From Arthrobacter sp. KBS0703 (GTDB taxonomy: Bacteria > Actinomycetota > Actinomycetes > Actinomycetales > Micrococcaceae), in assembly GCF_002008315.2 (NCBI RefSeq), contig NZ_MVDG02000001.1, forward strand, positions 3,162,001 to 3,226,000: a stretch of 64,000 bases of DNA, given 5' to 3'. The notes under the pieces were generated by a model. It saw nothing but the letters and a program-made list of their open reading frames with translations, was not told the DNA's origin and did no database searches. How positions within the stretch are numbered: the first letter of the stretch is position 1; every line of letters starts with the position of its first letter. Position numbers and translations under genes: made by a program. Of the stretch, positions 18,784-27,679 are shown piece by piece.

Positions 18784-19140
18784 CTACCAGGGGCCGTAGG
18801 GGCCCGTGTTGCGGCTGCCGCCGCGGCCGGCGTCCTTCACTGCGGGCCGGACGTCCGCCAGGTAGACGGAGGCCGCCACCACAGCGGCCAGGCCAAACAG
18901 GCCGAGGGGCCCGATCAGGCCGCCTCCCCCGCCGCCCAGCACGGACAGCGCGCCGACAGCCATGCTGCCGCCGGTCAATGCCAGCCAGAACGTCTTGGTC
19001 CGCTTGCCCACGGCCTCGAATGCGTTGGCCCTGTGGCGGACGCAGTCGAAGAAGGCCCACACCTCCAGGACCAATGCCGCGAGCCCCAGGATGTAGTACA
19101 CCGCGTTCTCGACCAGAATGATCAGTACTTTTCCGTCCAC
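18784..19140 (-). CDS. DUF2516-family membrane protein
   Basis: 118 residues, three to four hydrophobic segments (VYYILGLAALVLEVWAFFDC, FWLALTGGSMAVGALSVL, LIGPLGLFGLAAVVAASVYL) and a short basic Gly-rich C-terminus. It matches the actinobacterial DUF2516 pattern; function unknown. GTG at 19140 follows TAGGCT by 6 nt. It is convergent with the upstream methyltransferase gene. Confidence 0.8.
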   Translation of the reverse strand: MDGKVLIILVENAVYYILGLAALVLEVWAFFDCVRHRANAFEAVGKRTKTFWLALTGGSMAVGALSVLGGGGGGLIGPLGLFGLAAVVAASVYLADVRPAVKDAGRGGSRNTGPYGPW

Positions 19141-19149
19141 CCGCCCAGC

Positions 19150-20322
19150 CTATCCGCCCAAGGCGTCCAAAGCCTGCTGCAAATCGGCCCAAAGGTCCTC
19201 GACGTTCTCGATGCCGACGCTCAACCGGACCAGATTCTCCGGGACACTGACCGGCTCGGCAACGTGCCGGCGTCGTCGTTCAATCAGTGATTCCACGCCG
19301 CCGAGCGAGGTGGCGGGCAGCCACAGCTGCAGGGCCCGGACCAGCTTGTCCGCGGCGTCGGCGCCGCTAAGGCCTCCTGCCGGGGCAATCTGGATGCAAA
19401 GGATGGAGCCGAAGCCCGTCATCTGCGACTTGGCGCGGTCGTGACCCGGGTCCGAGATCAGGCCCGGATACCGGCTGTCTCTTATACACATCTAGATGTG
19501 TATAAGAGACACCGCGGCGGAGGCCTGTCTCTTATACACATCTAGATGTGTATAAGAGACAGGGGCCAGCCAGGCTTCGAACGGGCCGGCGATGCCGCCG
19601 TGGATGATGCGGTGGTGAAGCAGGGCCGCCCGCAGTTCGGCGTTCGAGGTCACCAGGGCGCCCAGCACGACGTCGGAGTGGCCGGCCAGGTATTTGGTGA
19701 CCGAGTGAAGGACGACGTCGGAGCCCAGCTTGAGCGGCTGCTGCACCAGCGGCGTGGAAAAGGTGTTGTCCGTGACGACGATCGCGCCGGCGTCGTGGGC
19801 CGCCTGGGTGAGCGCCCTGATGTCGGCGATTCCGAGCATGGGGTTCGTGGGGCTCTCCAGCCACAGCATGTGGGCGGGCTTTCCGTCCGCCGGCGCCAGC
19901 TGTGCCCGGACGGCGTCCGTGTCCGCGATATCCACGGTGCGGAGCTCGAGCAAGCCCTTGTCGGACAGTTCAGCTGCCATCACCAGCGAACCGGCGTAGC
20001 TGTGGGACGGCATCACTAAGACGCCGCCGGCGGGAACGAGTGAAAGCGCGGAACTGACCGCCGCCAGTCCGGATGCGTAGAGAAGGCCAGGCAGCGAGGC
20101 GCCTTCGAGCTGGCCCAGGGCCTCCTCGAACGGGTCCCAGGTGGGGTTCGCGTAGCGGCCGTAGCCGCGGTCGCCGTCGTCAAGGGCGCCGGTGCCGAAG
20201 TAGGTGGAGGACAGCACGATCGGCGGGTTGACGGGCGCATCGTGCTCACGGGGAGGACGGCCTGCGGCCACAACCACCGTTTCCGCCGAAAGGGACGCCG
20301 CGTGCTGTTCGGAAAGACTCAT
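19150..20322 (-). CDS. Cystathionine gamma-synthase-type PLP enzyme, broken by two adapter insertions
   Basis: A Cys/Met-metabolism PLP enzyme. Intact N-terminal two thirds (20322 down to 19563) with RYANPTWDPFEEALGQLEG, LLYASGLAAVSS, VVTDNTFSTPLVQQPL and PLP-lysine SVTKYLAGHSD; C-terminal part (19474 to 19150) with RYPGLISDPGH and SLGGVESLIERR. Between them are two adapter junctions enclosing only 13 genomic bases (19512-19524) that read ASAA, which fits the family between these parts. Roughly 30 codons are missing. The true gene is surely intact. ATG at 20322 follows TACGCT by 6 nt. It may be cystathionine gamma-synthase or gamma-lyase. Confidence 0.85.
19475..19511. other. Nextera mate-pair junction adapter (assembly artefact), copy 1
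   Basis: The Tn5 mosaic end CTGTCTCTTATACACATCT followed by its reverse complement lacking the last G. Synthetic sequence, not genomic. Confidence 0.97.
19525..19562. other. Nextera mate-pair junction adapter (assembly artefact), copy 2
   Basis: Full 38-bp junction (mosaic end plus its reverse complement), 13 bp from copy 1 inside the same PLP-enzyme gene. Confidence 0.98.
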
Positions 20323-20408
20323 GGTCAAAGCGTACGTTGGCCGCCCGCCCGGTGAAAAAGCGGTTACGGCGGCCATTTCCTGTCAGTGATTGTCGGTAGG
20401 CTGGACCA

Positions 20409-21065
20409 GTGAACACGCACAGTCCCGGACTTTTCATCGCCTTCGAAGGCGGTGACGGCGCCGGCAAGTCAACGCAGGCCGCCCGGCTGGCCGGATCACT
20501 CGAATCGCTGGGCCTGACCGTGCTCCGGACCAGGGAACCGGGCGGGACCCCGATCGGCGAGAAGCTGCGGTCCCTCGTGCTGGACCACGGCCACGGCCAC
20601 ATCGACGCCCACACGGAAGCGCTCATCTTCGCCGCCTCCCGGGCGGCCCACGCCAGCCAGGTCATCCGGCCGGCCCTGGAACGCGGTGACGTGGTGCTGA
20701 CGGACCGCTACATCGACTCCTCCGTGGCCTACCAGGGCGCAGGGCGGGACCTCGGCACGGACGCCGTGCGGTGCATCAACGAGTGGGCCACGTCCGGGCT
20801 GCAGCCCGATCTCACGGTGCTGCTGGACGTCCACCCGGCAGACGGCCGCAGCCGCCGCACGGCCGCGGACGCCGCCGAGGACCGCATGGAATCGGAAGCG
20901 GACGAGTTCCATGCCCGCATCCGGCAGGCCTTCCTGGATCTCGCCGCCGCCCGGCCGGACAGCTACCTTGTCCTTGAAGCGCGGCTCCCCGTCGATGAGC
21001 TTGCCACCACCATCCTGGACCGCGTCGGGAAACTCCTGGCCTCCTCCGGCAGGAGGATGGGATGA
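20409..21065 (+). CDS. tmk: Thymidylate kinase
   Basis: dTMP to dTDP. 218 residues: P-loop FEGGDGAGKSTQ, DR(Y/H) motif LTDRYIDSSVAYQG, LID region GRSRRTAADAAEDRME. GTG at 20409 lies 6 nt after TAGGCT with no Shine-Dalgarno. Its TGA overlaps the holB ATG (ATGA), so the two are coupled. Confidence 0.95.
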   Translation: MNTHSPGLFIAFEGGDGAGKSTQAARLAGSLESLGLTVLRTREPGGTPIGEKLRSLVLDHGHGHIDAHTEALIFAASRAAHASQVIRPALERGDVVLTDRYIDSSVAYQGAGRDLGTDAVRCINEWATSGLQPDLTVLLDVHPADGRSRRTAADAAEDRMESEADEFHARIRQAFLDLAAARPDSYLVLEARLPVDELATTILDRVGKLLASSGRRMG

Positions 21066-22212
21066 CAGTCTGGGATGACCTCCAGGGCCAGCCCGCCGTC
21101 GTCGCGCAGCTGCGTCAGGCTGCCACGGGAGAGGGACCTACCCACGCATGGCTGTTCACCGGGCCGCCCGGCTCGGGCCGGTCGAATGCCGCCAAGGCCT
21201 TCGCCGCAGCGTTGAACTGCGACCAGGACGACGTCTCGCTCCGCGGCTGTGGCGAGTGCGCGGCGTGCCTGACCATCCTCGGCGAGACCCATGCCGACGT
21301 CGCGTTCGTGCGCACCGAAAAGGTGACCATCACCATCGAGGAAGCACGGGAACTCGTTTCCACGGCCGGCAACCGGCCATCGTCGGGGCGCTGGCGGATC
21401 ATCGTGGTGGAAGACGCCGACCGCATGGCCGAGCGCACCACCAACGTGCTGCTGAAGGCAATCGAGGAACCCACGCCGCGCACCATCTGGATGTTGTGCG
21501 CCCCCTCCCCGGCGGACGTCCTCGTGACCATCCGCTCGCGGTGCCGGGCGGTGGCGCTGCGGCTCCCGCCCGCCGCGGATGTCGCGGCCCTCCTGGTCAA
21601 GCGCGACGGCGTGGATCCGGCGCTGGCCGAACGCGCGGCCCGTCTCTTATACACATCTAAAGCCACGTCGGAATCGCCCGCCGCCTGGCCCGCGACGCCG
21701 AGGCCCGTGAACGGCGGCTGGAGACCGTCCGGTTCCCGCTCGGCTTGCGGGGCATTACGGCTGCCGTGATGATGGCTGATAAACTCGTGAAGATCGCCAC
21801 CGAGGAGGCCAACAGCTCCAATGAGGAGCGTGACGCCGCCGAGAGGGCCGCCCTGCTTGCCACACTGGGCGCCCCCGAGACCGGAACGCTGCCGCCAGCC
21901 ATGCGCAGCCAGGTCAAACAGCTGGAGGACGATCAGAAGCGGCGTGCGAAACGCTCGGTGACGGACTCCCTGGACCGGACGCTGACGGACCTTTTGTCGT
22001 TCTACCGGGACGTCCTGATCATCCAGCTCGGGAACGCCGTGGATTTGGTGAACGTTGAGCTGAGAGGCGAGCTGGAGGAATTTGCAGGCAGGTCGGGCCC
22101 CGAGGTGACCCTCGCAAGGATGGACGCCATCAACAAGGCCCGCAAGCGCATCACCACCACGAACGTCGCTCCGCTGCTGACCATAGAGTCAATGGCGGCC
22201 AGCCTGATCTAG
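21062..22212 (+). CDS. holB: DNA polymerase III subunit delta', frameshifted by a partial adapter
   Basis: Clamp-loader subunit. N-terminal part shows TGPPGSGRSNAAKAFA (degenerate P-loop with Arg, usual for delta'), the zinc-knuckle cysteines CGECAACL, VVEDADRMAERTTNVLLKAIEEP and IRSRCR. At 21642-21658 a 17-nt adapter fragment replaces a few bases and shifts the frame. The protein resumes at 21661 as SHVGIARRLARDAEARERR and runs to the stop at 22212. The break is an artefact; the gene follows tmk with a 4-bp overlap. Confidence 0.9.
21642..21658. other. Partial Nextera adapter (assembly artefact), copy 3
   Basis: GTCTCTTATACACATCT, the last 17 nt of the mosaic-end half, replacing a few bases of holB and causing a frameshift. 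Confidence 0.95.
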
Positions 22213-22268
22213 CCCCATGCCCGCCCCGCCCCGTGACGCCTGACGCCGTTGCCCACAAGGAGAACCGC

Positions 22269-23846
22269 ATGATGTCTGCACCGCCCCTGTCCGCGCGATC
22301 CCGATCCCTTGCGACCGGGCTGCGGGCCGTCGGCGCCATGGCGCTGGTCATGCTGCTGGCATCGTGCAGTTTCCTGGGCCAGTCCAAGGGCAGTTCGTCG
22401 CAGGGCAACTCCACCGGCCAGGCGGACCCGTCCATCGCGGCTGCGGCCCCGGACGGACTGAAGGACATTTACTCCCAGAAAGTGGTCTGGGAGCCCTGCG
22501 AGGACAAGCTCCAGTGCGCCAAGATCAAGGTCCCCCTCGACTACGCCAAGCCGGACGGCAAGACCATCGAAATCGCCGCCCTGAAAATGTCCAGCACGGG
22601 GGGCAAGAAGCAGGGCAGCCTGCTCGTCAACCCCGGCGGCCCGGGAGCTTCCGGCTACGACTTCGTCCGGGACGCCGGCGCGAGCCACTTCTCCGACAAG
22701 CTGCGATCCAACTACGACCTCGTCGGCTTCGACCCCCGCGGCGTCAAGCGCTCGTCTCCTGTCACGTGCCTGACGGACAAGGAACGCGACGAAGCCCGCG
22801 CCAAGATCTACACGCCCGAGACCGACGCCGGACTGGCCATCCTCCGCGCCGACAACAAGGCTGTGGCGGCCAAGTGTGCCGAGGGCACCGGACCGGTGTT
22901 GGCGCACATCGACACCGTCAGCTCGGCCAAGGACCTTGACGTCCTGCGCGCCGTGCTCAACGACTCCAAGCTGAACTACATGGGGTTCTCCTACGGAACG
23001 TTCCTCGGTTCCACCTACGCTTCGCTGTTCCCGAACAACGTGGGCCGCATGGTCCTCGACGGCGCGCTGGACCCCTCGCTCACCGCCGAGGAACTCACCA
23101 GCGGCCAAGCGAAGGCGTTCGACAAGGCGCTCCACGCCTACGTCGCACACTGCCTCGGGGAGAACGGCTGCCCGCTGAGCGGCACTGTCGAGGACGGGAT
23201 CCAGCAGATCCGCGACCTCATCGAGTCCGTGAAACAGACTCCGCGCACCGCCAAGGACGGCCGGGTTGTGGGTGCCAACACCTTTGTCAGCGGCCTCATT
23301 GTTCCGATGTACGGCAATGAAAGCTGGCCGGCCCTGACCCAGGCGCTGGACGCAGCCATGAAGGGCGACGTGAGCCCCATGCTGCGGCTGGCCGATCTTG
23401 GCGCGGACCGCGCTCCCAACGGCAAATACACGTCAAACACCGCCTTCGCCTTCGGCGCGATCAACTGCCTGGACTACCCCAGCAGCAGCGATACGGCGGC
23501 CATGCGCGCCGAGGAGCAGCAGCTGGTCGGAGTCTCCCCCACCCTGGGTTACTTCTTTGCCTACGGCGGCGCGAACTGCGCGGACTGGCCGTACAAGAGC
23601 ACCCGCACGCCTGCCGCCGTCGAGTACACCGGCTCCGCGCCGATCGTCGTGGTGGGCACGACAGGTGACCCCGCCACCCCCGTGGAATGGGCCAGCGCCC
23701 TGCGGAAGCAGCTGGGCAACGCCTCGCTGCTGACGTGGAAGGGTGAGGGCCACACCGCGTACGGCCGGTCCAACAGCTGCATCGGCGATGCCGTGGACAA
23801 GTACTTCGTGGACGGCAAGGAACCGGCGGATAACACCGTCTGCTGA
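22269..23846 (+). CDS. Secreted alpha/beta hydrolase (tripeptidyl-aminopeptidase type)
   Basis: 525-residue exported lipoprotein. Signal with lipobox LLASCS, then an alpha/beta hydrolase with VNPGGPGASGYDF (oxyanion loop), nucleophile elbow MGFSYGTFLGS, acid TTGDPATP and catalytic His in GEGHTAYG within the TAP-like C-terminal domain. The family includes actinobacterial proline-type and tripeptidyl aminopeptidases, so extracellular peptide hydrolysis is likely. AAGGAG lies 6 nt before ATG at 22269; a second ATG follows immediately. Confidence 0.88.
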   Translation: MMSAPPLSARSRSLATGLRAVGAMALVMLLASCSFLGQSKGSSSQGNSTGQADPSIAAAAPDGLKDIYSQKVVWEPCEDKLQCAKIKVPLDYAKPDGKTIEIAALKMSSTGGKKQGSLLVNPGGPGASGYDFVRDAGASHFSDKLRSNYDLVGFDPRGVKRSSPVTCLTDKERDEARAKIYTPETDAGLAILRADNKAVAAKCAEGTGPVLAHIDTVSSAKDLDVLRAVLNDSKLNYMGFSYGTFLGSTYASLFPNNVGRMVLDGALDPSLTAEELTSGQAKAFDKALHAYVAHCLGENGCPLSGTVEDGIQQIRDLIESVKQTPRTAKDGRVVGANTFVSGLIVPMYGNESWPALTQALDAAMKGDVSPMLRLADLGADRAPNGKYTSNTAFAFGAINCLDYPSSSDTAAMRAEEQQLVGVSPTLGYFFAYGGANCADWPYKSTRTPAAVEYTGSAPIVVVGTTGDPATPVEWASALRKQLGNASLLTWKGEGHTAYGRSNSCIGDAVDKYFVDGKEPADNTVC

Positions 23847-23858
23847 CGCGGACTGTTG

Positions 23859-24659
23859 TCAGAGGCCCGCTGCGCGGCCCTCGAGCAGCGCAGGAAAGTC
23901 CTTGACGGAAGGAACGACGGCGGTGGCCCCGGCTCCCCGCAATGTCGCCTCCGTATGCGCCCCGGTGAGGACACCTGCCGCCACCGTGGCTCCCGCACGC
24001 AGGCCGGTATGGATGTCCGCGCTCGTGTCCCCCACGACGGCAACCTTGCGGACGTCGTCGATGTCGAGCGCGAGGACAGCTGTCAGCACCATGTCCGGGA
24101 AGGGCCGGCCGCGGCCTGCGTCGGCCGGGCACAGGCTCAGGTCGGCAAGCCCCATCCAGCCGAGCGACTCAAGCACCATGTTCTGCGTGTGCCGCCCGAA
24201 GCCGGTGGCCAGGCAGACCTTGATCCCGGCATCGCGCAGCCAGCCGATGGATTCCTCGGCACCGGGAACAGGGCGGATTCCGCCAGCGGCTATCAGCTCG
24301 TCGCAATTCAGCTCAAACATCCTGTTGGCGCTGACGGCAGTCTTCGGATCACTGAACAATTCGCTGAAGACGGTCATCCGGGAGATTCCGGAATGGTCGC
24401 GCGCGTAGCCCTGCATGCGCTCAAATTCAGCGGAGCCTTCCGGGACCCCCTGTTCCACCAGTGTGCGGGACATCGCCCGTTCCATCAGGCCGCCGTCGAA
24501 CACTGTTGTTCCCACCATGGCCAGCACGGCCAGGCGGACCTCCTGGCCTTCAGGCACGGCAACCAGGCCAGCGGACCGTTCGCTGCCCAAGATCATTCCT
24601 GCCCCTCCCCCGTTGAAGACCGCTGCGCTGTTCATGGCCGTTGCGCTGTCTAAAGTCAT
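23859..24659 (-). CDS. HAD-like (phosphonatase-type) protein lacking the nucleophile Asp
   Basis: 266 residues. Motif II (VCLATGFGR), a cap with the phosphonatase-like pattern and motif IV (VAVVGDTSADIHTGLRAG) identify the HAD fold, closest to PhnX-like hydrolases. Motif I reads AVLAMVGTTVFDGG, so Ala47 stands where the catalytic Asp of D-x-(A/D)-G-T should be. The codon is GCC; one base change would restore GAC. About 40 residues precede the core, longer than usual. ATG at 24659 has GGAG 7 nt upstream. Either a non-catalytic relative or a base error. Confidence 0.75.
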   Translation of the reverse strand: MTLDSATAMNSAAVFNGGGAGMILGSERSAGLVAVPEGQEVRLAVLAMVGTTVFDGGLMERAMSRTLVEQGVPEGSAEFERMQGYARDHSGISRMTVFSELFSDPKTAVSANRMFELNCDELIAAGGIRPVPGAEESIGWLRDAGIKVCLATGFGRHTQNMVLESLGWMGLADLSLCPADAGRGRPFPDMVLTAVLALDIDDVRKVAVVGDTSADIHTGLRAGATVAAGVLTGAHTEATLRGAGATAVVPSVKDFPALLEGRAAGL

Positions 24660-24807
24660 GGTCAAGCTCCTTTGCCGACGTGGCCCGCATGCTGCACCAC
24701 TCTGTTTCCGCCAGCATCGCTGCTCTGTCTGGTGGTGGCCTGAACCCGATCCGACCGTCGAATGAACATCCTGCCAACGTCAATCGCGGGCTGGAGAAGC
24801 CGTCATT

Positions 24808-24834
24808 TTGACCCGGACGCAGGGACTCTATTAC
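24808..24834 (+). promoter_or_regulatory. Possible tRNA-Thr promoter
   Basis: TTGACC at 24808 and TATTAC at 24829 (15-bp spacer, short; TTACAG gives 17). About 50 bp before the tRNA. Confidence 0.35.
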
Positions 24835-24882
24835 AGTTGACTCTTGCATGAACCAGCCGGTTTACCGGTTGTTTGGTGCGGT

Positions 24883-24955
24883 GCTTCCTTAGCTCAGTCG
24901 GTAGAGCGTTTCACTCGTAATGAAAAGGTCATCAGTTCGATTCTGATAGGAAGCT
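24883..24955 (+). tRNA. tRNA-Thr (anticodon CGT)
   Basis: Complete cloverleaf: acceptor GCTTCCT/AGGAAGC, D arm GCTC/GAGC, anticodon stem TTTCA/TGAAA with loop CTCGTAA, T arm ATCAG-TTCGATT-CTGAT, discriminator T. CCA is not encoded. Confidence 0.96.
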
Positions 24956-24963
24956 CGAGACGA

Positions 24964-25000
24964 ACCCCGTGTTCCCGCTGATCCAGCGGGAATGCGGGGT
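24964..25000 (+). terminator. Terminator of tRNA-Thr
   Basis: Stem of 14 of 16 pairs (ACCCCGTGTTCCCGCT with its partner), loop GATCC, followed by TTCTTGCTTT. Confidence 0.8.
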
Positions 25001-25453
25001 TTCTTGCTTTGCCGCCGACCTTTTGGGTTTTCGTCCCGAGTGCGGGCCGGCAGGGCGGCCTGAATGCGGGACATTCCTTAGGTAAACCTTGGCGCCGTTC
25101 CCTCAATTCTGGGCGGCGCTGAGACCACCACCGGCGCCGAACGCCGCTCTTATTCCAAGATGCGGAGGGGAGACTGTGGGTGTCCGGCAATTAAGGGTGA
25201 CCGCGAACCCGAGAACACAGGACAGCCGGGGCCGGCGCTCTCCCAGTAGCACCGCCCCCGGCATCGCAAGCCCGCGCCAGGCTGGGTGGCTAGGACGGGC
25301 ACGTAGTCCCGCCCGGTTCGGTGGAAACCTGATCCGGGCGGGAGTCCGCCGCTAATTTCCAGGCCTTGGCCGGCTCCGGTCATAACGAATCGTTGGGTGG
25401 ACGCCCCCGCGTCACCCGCCGCATCATGCCGCTGTCCCTGCTATGTTGCCAGG
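25001..25453. other. Intergenic region with possible structured RNA
   Basis: No convincing coding sequence. It is very GC-rich and contains a hairpin with arms at 25307-25316 and 25334-25343 (TCCCGCCCGG paired perfectly, extendable) around GGTTCGGTGGAAACC-like sequence. I tested the look of cobalamin, SAM, SRP and RNase P RNA signatures and none fits. Confidence 0.3.
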
Positions 25454-26572
25454 TCACAGTCCGGTGATCGCAGAAGTGCCCTGCGCGGAGATGTCCTCCG
25501 CCTGAATGGTCCACGCTGACCAGTCCAGAGGACTGGCGGAGGGGCGTCCGAGAAGATAGCCCTGACCGGTTTCCATCCCGAAGCTCTTGACGAGCGCGAG
25601 CTCTTCTTCGGTCTCGATTCCTTCGGCGGCCAGGACCGCGCCGGTCTCCATCGCCAGTTCGACCATGGTGGAGGCATCCGGATGCCCGTGAGGACTTTGC
25701 AGTCCTTCAAGGAAACCGCGGTCAAGTTTGACGACGTCCGGGTGAATCCTCCGGATCAGGTCCGAGGCGACACCGTAGTGGCCGGAGCCGTCGACCGCCA
25801 CGCGCAGGCCGGCGCGGCGCAGCGGTGCCAGGGAACGGTTCAGTGTGGGGATCTCGTCACTGCCGATACGCCCGGCGAGGTCGATGATGATCCTGTCCAG
25901 GCCGAGGCCGGAACCCTCCAGCATCCAGGGAACGCGGGTGTCCCGGCAGATCGCTGAACTGAGGTTGAACGTGACGAACAGATGCCCCGGCACGTCACGG
26001 GCTGCTTCGAGGGCGCACTGCAGAGCGGCAATTTCCAGGTCCGGGCCAAGCCCCACGGCGGCGGCATCGCGGAACCAGACGTCGGCGCTGGCACCGTCGT
26101 CACTGACGAACCGGGTAAGTGCTTCGAACCCGGTCACGGTGCCGGACGGCAGTTCCCTGATGGGCTGAAAGGCCGTGAGCAGCATCCTGTTGCGGAGGAC
26201 AGTCCGGATCCTGTCCCTGCTTTCCTGGGCAAAGAGCACCGACAGGTACCGCGGCTGTGCCGGCGCCAGCTGGTCCTGCAGGGACTCTGCGAAAGACTCA
26301 TCGGCGTCAGTCGCCGCCCGGGTGGCAACCAGATGCTCCAGAAGCGCCCGTTCCGGTTCGTCCGGATGGGAAGCCAAGAGGTCGCGGAGCTGCGACCGGG
26401 CCCATTCGCCCTGCGGATCAGAATCCGCCAGGACTTCAGCAATAATCTGTGTGACCTGCCCGCGCAGCGTCACGCCGTCTTCGTCTTGCGGAGGAGGCGA
26501 GGCCTGTCCGTCCGGACCGGGCCTGAATGACTCTCCGAACTCCGCTAGAAAAGAAAACCTGTCCCCCGACAT
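25454..26572 (-). CDS. EAL-domain protein, catalytically degenerate
   Basis: 372 residues. Residues about 35-85 form a small helical domain; the EAL fold covers about 125-360. EALTRF and FNLSS are present, as are VVKLD and AAEGIETEEEL, but the metal-binding ELTE motif reads DLAG and the DDFGTG loop reads VDGSGHYG. Loss of these residues argues against c-di-GMP hydrolysis; it may bind the nucleotide or a protein partner. ATG at 26572. No diguanylate cyclase is near. Its N-terminal helical domain recurs in the 81-residue protein at 31654. Confidence 0.82.
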   Translation of the reverse strand: MSGDRFSFLAEFGESFRPGPDGQASPPPQDEDGVTLRGQVTQIIAEVLADSDPQGEWARSQLRDLLASHPDEPERALLEHLVATRAATDADESFAESLQDQLAPAQPRYLSVLFAQESRDRIRTVLRNRMLLTAFQPIRELPSGTVTGFEALTRFVSDDGASADVWFRDAAAVGLGPDLEIAALQCALEAARDVPGHLFVTFNLSSAICRDTRVPWMLEGSGLGLDRIIIDLAGRIGSDEIPTLNRSLAPLRRAGLRVAVDGSGHYGVASDLIRRIHPDVVKLDRGFLEGLQSPHGHPDASTMVELAMETGAVLAAEGIETEEELALVKSFGMETGQGYLLGRPSASPLDWSAWTIQAEDISAQGTSAITGL

Positions 26573-26783
26573 CGGCTATTCCTTTGTGTGTGCGCGCACC
26601 GGCTGAGCCCGGCACGGAACCCGGTCCCTGCATCCCTGTGGGAAACGCGGACCGAGCCTGGTTGAAGACTACAAGCGTCGGGACTAATTGTCTCCAGTTC
26701 CGCGCGCACGGGATTATTGTTCCGCTGAGGGCGGTGTCGCCGGAAGGCTGGCGGACACCCGACCAGGACCTGCGTCGATGGGG

Positions 26784-27542
26784 TCAGCTGGCTGCGCTGA
26801 CCGCAATGAAGCCGCCCTGGGGGTCGCCGATCACCGCGCTGCGAAATCCCGGAGTGTTGGTCGGCGCCATCAAGACGGTGCCGCCCAGCTCGACGGCGTG
26901 CCGGGCGATGGAGTCCGCGTCCCGGACGGCGAAATTGACACTCCAATGGGGCGGGACGGCGACACCGTCCGTCGCCGTCACAACGGCCACGACCCGGCCT
27001 GAGCGTCGCCACATTGAGAAGGGAGCATTCGGCACCGACTCGAGCTGCCAATCGAAGATGGAGCCGTAGAACGCCTGCGCCCGTTCGACGTCTGTGGTGT
27101 GCAGCGAGCTCATCGCCCAGGAGTTCGGCTCATTGGCCAGCTCGTCGCCGTCGCTCTCACCGGGGCGCCACAGGCAGAACGGGACGCCGGTGGCGTCTGC
27201 GACCACCGCAAGGACGCCACCCGAGCCAACACCAAACGGTCCAGCCATGCGCGCCCCTCCCGCTTGCTCGGCACGAGCGAGAGTTTCCGCGACGTCGTCG
27301 ACGCGCACGTAGGTGTTCCACGTCGGCAGTGATAACGGCGGCGCCTGGCCGATCCCGGCCACCCGCCGCCCGCGGACGCGTGCAGTGAAATAGTCGCCCT
27401 CGAGGCCGGCCGGCATCGGGGTCGGATCATCGAAGCTCCAGCCGAAGAGCGGGCCATAGAAGTCCATGGCGGCCCGGGGGTCCGGCTGGAACGTGTCGAC
27501 CCTGCAGGGAGCGCCGACGGAGTGGGTCTCTCGGGTTGTCAT
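26784..27542 (-). CDS. VOC-family protein (two glyoxalase/bleomycin-resistance modules)
   Basis: 252 residues with two tandem beta-alpha-beta-beta-beta modules, each showing (A/E)x(A)xxFYxxxFxW: AMDFYGPLFGWSF and AQAFYGSIFDWQL. Related to hydroxylase/glyoxalase-like VOC proteins; substrate unknown. ATG at 27542 follows AAGGG with 8-nt spacing. A second VOC protein of the same two-module design lies at 45252. Confidence 0.85.
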   Translation of the reverse strand: MTTRETHSVGAPCRVDTFQPDPRAAMDFYGPLFGWSFDDPTPMPAGLEGDYFTARVRGRRVAGIGQAPPLSLPTWNTYVRVDDVAETLARAEQAGGARMAGPFGVGSGGVLAVVADATGVPFCLWRPGESDGDELANEPNSWAMSSLHTTDVERAQAFYGSIFDWQLESVPNAPFSMWRRSGRVVAVVTATDGVAVPPHWSVNFAVRDADSIARHAVELGGTVLMAPTNTPGFRSAVIGDPQGGFIAVSAAS

Positions 27543-27679
27543 TGAGGTGCCCTTCTGTACTTCGTGCGACGTCTCGTCCGTCGCTGCGGCAAAGCTGTTC
27601 GTCACAAACAACCTACTTCACGCGCGGCTGAAGCGTTCCCTGGCTCCGAAACGGAGCCGCGCTGCGCGCTGATTTTCGG

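Noticed and set aside
19475..19562. A repeated 38-bp palindrome that looks like a transposon end or recombination site
   Set aside because: It is the synthetic Nextera mate-pair junction; no transposase, target duplication or flanking element is present.
25190..25350. Possible cobalamin, SAM or other riboswitch
   Set aside because: Consensus boxes are absent and no plus-strand gene lies downstream; only a generic hairpin can be claimed.
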